DNA from: Nissabacter sp. SGAir0207 | GTDB taxonomy: Bacteria > Pseudomonadota > Gammaproteobacteria > Enterobacterales > Enterobacteriaceae | Assembly (NCBI RefSeq): GCF_005491205.1 | Contig: NZ_CP028035.1 | Span: 1,054,001-1,118,000, forward strand | Reading direction: 5' to 3' | Length of the DNA: 64,000 nucleotides | Position numbers and translations under genes: made by a program | Notes under the pieces: model-generated | What the model saw: only the letters and a program-made list of their open reading frames with translations | The model's database searches: none | Told to the model about the DNA's origin: nothing | Shown: piece after piece, positions 62,157-64,000 of the stretch | How positions within the stretch are numbered: the stretch's first letter is position 1 | How the letters are laid out: each line of letters starts with the position of its first letter

Positions 62157-62936
62157 ATGAAGAAATTGGTCAAAGTCCTTCCTCTGGTTCTGGCATTTGC
62201 GACCGCCGGCAGCTTCGCCGCGGTGCCGAAAGATCTGCGTATCGGCACGGACCCCACCTATGCACCCTTTGAGTCCAAAAATGCCAATGGCCAGTTGGTC
62301 GGCTTCGATATTGATTTAGCCAAGGAGCTGTGCAAGCGCATTGAGGCGAAGTGCACCTTCGTGGAGAGTGATTTCGACGCGCTGATCCCCTCGCTGAAAG
62401 CGAAGAAAATTGATGCCATCATCTCGTCGCTCTCCATCACTGAGAAGCGCCAGAAAGAGATCGCCTTCACGGAGAAACTCTACGCCGCCAACGCCCGCCT
62501 GATCGCCAAGAAAGGCTCGCCCATCCTGCCGACGCTGGAAGCCCTGCGCGGCAAGCGCGTGGGCGTGCTGCAAGGCTCGACCCAGGAGGCTTACGCCAAC
62601 GCCATGTGGCAGCCGAAGGGCATCGACGTGGTGGCCTACCAGAATCAGGACTTGATCTACGCTGACCTGGACTCCGGCCGCATCGACGCCGCCTTCCAGG
62701 ATGAAGTGGCGGGCAGCGAAGGCTTCCTGAAGCAGCCGGTGGGCAAGGATTACGCTTTTGCCGGCGAATCGGTGAAGGATGACACCTTCTTTGGCGTCGG
62801 CACCGGCATGGGGCTGCGCAAGGCGGATACCGAACTGAAGGCCGCGCTCGACAAGGCGTTCGCCGAGATGCGTCAGGACGGCACCTACGACAAGTTTGCC
62901 AAGCAGTACTTTGATTTCGACGTGTACGGCGGCTAA
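62157..62936 (+). CDS. hisJ: histidine ABC transporter periplasmic binding protein HisJ
   Basis: A 259-residue periplasmic binding protein with a signal peptide cut near GSFAA. The mature start [41 protein letters not shown] closely matches HisJ; ligand residues in [10 protein letters not shown] and the final YFDFDVYGG are conserved. E. coli and Salmonella also carry argT (LAO-binding protein) before hisJ; only one such gene is present here. GAGGGTAATGT precedes the ATG. Function is capture of L-histidine for HisQMP. Confidence 0.92.
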   Translation: MKKLVKVLPLVLAFATAGSFAAVPKDLRIGTDPTYAPFESKNANGQLVGFDIDLAKELCKRIEAKCTFVESDFDALIPSLKAKKIDAIISSLSITEKRQKEIAFTEKLYAANARLIAKKGSPILPTLEALRGKRVGVLQGSTQEAYANAMWQPKGIDVVAYQNQDLIYADLDSGRIDAAFQDEVAGSEGFLKQPVGKDYAFAGESVKDDTFFGVGTGMGLRKADTELKAALDKAFAEMRQDGTYDKFAKQYFDFDVYGG

Positions 62937-62952
62937 TGGCCGCAGCCTTTCC

Positions 62953-62972
62953 GCAGGGGCGTCCGCCCCTGC
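62953..62972 (+). other. hairpin between hisJ and hisQ
   Basis: GCAGGGGC-GTCC-GCCCCTGC is a perfect 8-bp stem in the 53-bp gap. No T-run follows. In Salmonella a REP element at the same junction stabilises hisJ mRNA so that binding protein exceeds membrane subunits; this hairpin may do the same. Confidence 0.7.
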
Positions 62973-62989
62973 CTAACTGAGATACCGCC

Positions 62990-63676
62990 ATGTTTGACGG
63001 CTATTCCCAATTGATTCTCCAGGGTGCCTGGGTAACGCTGGAGCTGGCGCTCTCCTCGGTGCTGCTGTCGGTGGTGATCGGGCTGGTGGGCGCGGGCGGC
63101 AAGCTTTCCCAAAGCCGCGTGCTGCGCGCCCTGTTCAACGGCTACACCACCCTGATCCGTGGCGTGCCGGATCTGGTGCTGATGCTGCTGATCTTCTACG
63201 GCCTGCAAATTGCCCTCAACAGCCTGACCGAGCTGCTGGGCGTCGGCCAGATTGACATTGACCCGCTGGCGGCGGGCATCATTACCCTTGGCTTCATCTA
63301 CGGGGCCTACTTCACCGAGACCTTCCGCGGCGCCTATATGGCGGTGCCGCGCGGCCAGATTGAGGCGGCGACCGCCTTTGGCTTCAGCGGCGCGCAGACT
63401 TTCCGCCGCATCCTGTTCCCGGCCATGATGCGTTTCGCGCTGCCGGGCATCGGCAACAACTGGCAGGTGATCCTGAAGGCCACCGCGCTGGTGTCACTGC
63501 TGGGGCTGAACGACGTGGTGAAGGCCACGCAACTGGCTGGCAAGGGCACCTACCAGCCCTTCTTCTTCGCGATGGTGGCGGGCGCGGTCTATCTGATTTT
63601 CACCACGCTCTCCAATGGCGTGCTGCTGTGGCTGACGCGGCGCTACTCGCTGGGCGTGAAGAGGGCTGAGCTATGA
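62990..63676 (+). CDS. hisQ: histidine ABC transporter permease HisQ
   Basis: A 228-residue permease with five membrane helices. The EAA loop that contacts the ATPase is near residue 120-140 (PRGQIEAATAFGFSGAQTFRRILFPAMM). Residues TTLIRGVPDLVLMLLIFYG and the C-terminal GVLLWLTRRYSLGV are typical. Partner of HisM; overlaps it by 4 bp. Confidence 0.95.
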   Translation: MFDGYSQLILQGAWVTLELALSSVLLSVVIGLVGAGGKLSQSRVLRALFNGYTTLIRGVPDLVLMLLIFYGLQIALNSLTELLGVGQIDIDPLAAGIITLGFIYGAYFTETFRGAYMAVPRGQIEAATAFGFSGAQTFRRILFPAMMRFALPGIGNNWQVILKATALVSLLGLNDVVKATQLAGKGTYQPFFFAMVAGAVYLIFTTLSNGVLLWLTRRYSLGVKRAEL

Positions 63677-64000
63677 TGGAGATCCTGCAACAGTATGGCA
63701 TGGCCCTGCTGTGGAGTGACGGCTACCGCTTTACCGGGCTGGCGATCACGTTGTGGCTGCTGGTCTCCTCGGTGGTGATGGGGGGGCTGCTGGCGATCCC
63801 GATGGCGGTGGGGCGGGTTTCGCCGCTGCGCTGGGTGCGGCTGCCGATCTGGTTCTACACCTACGTGTTCCGTGGCACGCCGCTCTATGTGCAGCTGCTG
63901 GTGTTCTACTCCGGCATGTACAGTCTGGAGATTGTGCGCGGCAGTGACTTCCTTAACGCTTTTTTCCGCAGCGGCCTGAACTGCACCGTGCTGGCGCTGA
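63673..64000 (+). CDS. hisM: histidine ABC transporter permease HisM (3' end outside window)
   Basis: The first ~109 residues of the second permease subunit. The start MMEILQQYGMALLWSDGYRFTGLAITLWLL, with FRGTPLYVQLLVFYSGMYSLEIV and LNAFFRSGLNCTVLAL further on, matches HisM closely. The ATG at 63673 overlaps the hisQ stop; the next ATG, one codon later, is also possible. The frame is open to the window end. Confidence 0.93.
   Translation, partial: MMEILQQYGMALLWSDGYRFTGLAITLWLLVSSVVMGGLLAIPMAVGRVSPLRWVRLPIWFYTYVFRGTPLYVQLLVFYSGMYSLEIVRGSDFLNAFFRSGLNCTVLAL

Overview
The window is a 64 kb piece of a GC-rich enterobacterial chromosome (order Enterobacterales). Gene order from pdxB-usg-truA-dedA-accD-folC-dedD-cvpA-purF-ubiX-hisJQM back through flk, fabB, mnmC, yfcL, epmC, yfcA, mepA, aroC, prmB, smrB, sixA, fadJ, fadI, yfcZ, fadL, mlaA, yfdC, argW tRNA, ypdK-alaC, ypdBA and glk follows the E. 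coli backbone closely, interrupted by lineage-specific insertions. The high GC, the separate ccmH and ccmI genes and ipdC next to glk suggest a Serratia- or Pantoea-like relative rather than Escherichia. The species cannot be fixed from sequence reading alone.

Layout. 1-6.6 kb: the 3' end of indolepyruvate decarboxylase, a LysR regulator divergent from a PACE-type efflux protein, an aspartate/glutamate racemase, glucokinase, a TerD-vWA protein and an OFA-family MFS transporter. 6.6-12.6 kb: the pyruvate-sensing two-component pair ypdA-ypdB, directly upstream of the yhjX-like transporter gene and separated from it by a recognisable YpdB-type direct repeat; then a DUF1479 protein, a GNAT acetyltransferase, alaC and the tiny membrane peptide gene ypdK. 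12.6-16.46 kb: an AT-rich accessory segment ending at the 3' end of the tRNA-Arg(CCU) gene. It has an orphan GtrII-like glucosyltransferase, a zinc-ribbon mini-protein, what looks like a decayed P4-type Ash/Icd ORF, and much non-coding DNA. 16.5-25 kb: yfdC and the whole cytochrome c maturation operon ccmABCDEFGHI. 25-31.5 kb: mlaA, fadL, yfcZ and the anaerobic beta-oxidation pair fadI-fadJ.

31.8-41.3 kb: sixA, smrB/prmB, aroC-mepA-yfcA, epmC, yfcL, mnmC and fabB. 41.3-45.8 kb: an aryl-beta-glucoside (bgl) operon with BglG-type antiterminator, EIIBCA permease and GH1 phospho-beta-glucosidase, with two RAT/terminator switches. 45.9-51.7 kb: ybiR, flk, a MocR-type regulator divergent from a DMT exporter, and a second EamA exporter. 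51.8-64 kb: pdxB to hisM (cut by the window edge), including the PurR-controlled cvpA-purF operon and the histidine ABC importer.

The genes show linked control of fatty acid metabolism: FadR-like operators lie upstream of fadL, fadIJ and fabB, and a FabR-like palindrome sits in the fabB promoter. Most of the window is ordinary core genome. The most informative parts are the self-contained YpdAB-YhjX pyruvate module, the tRNA-anchored accessory segment, and the divergent LysR-PACE pair.
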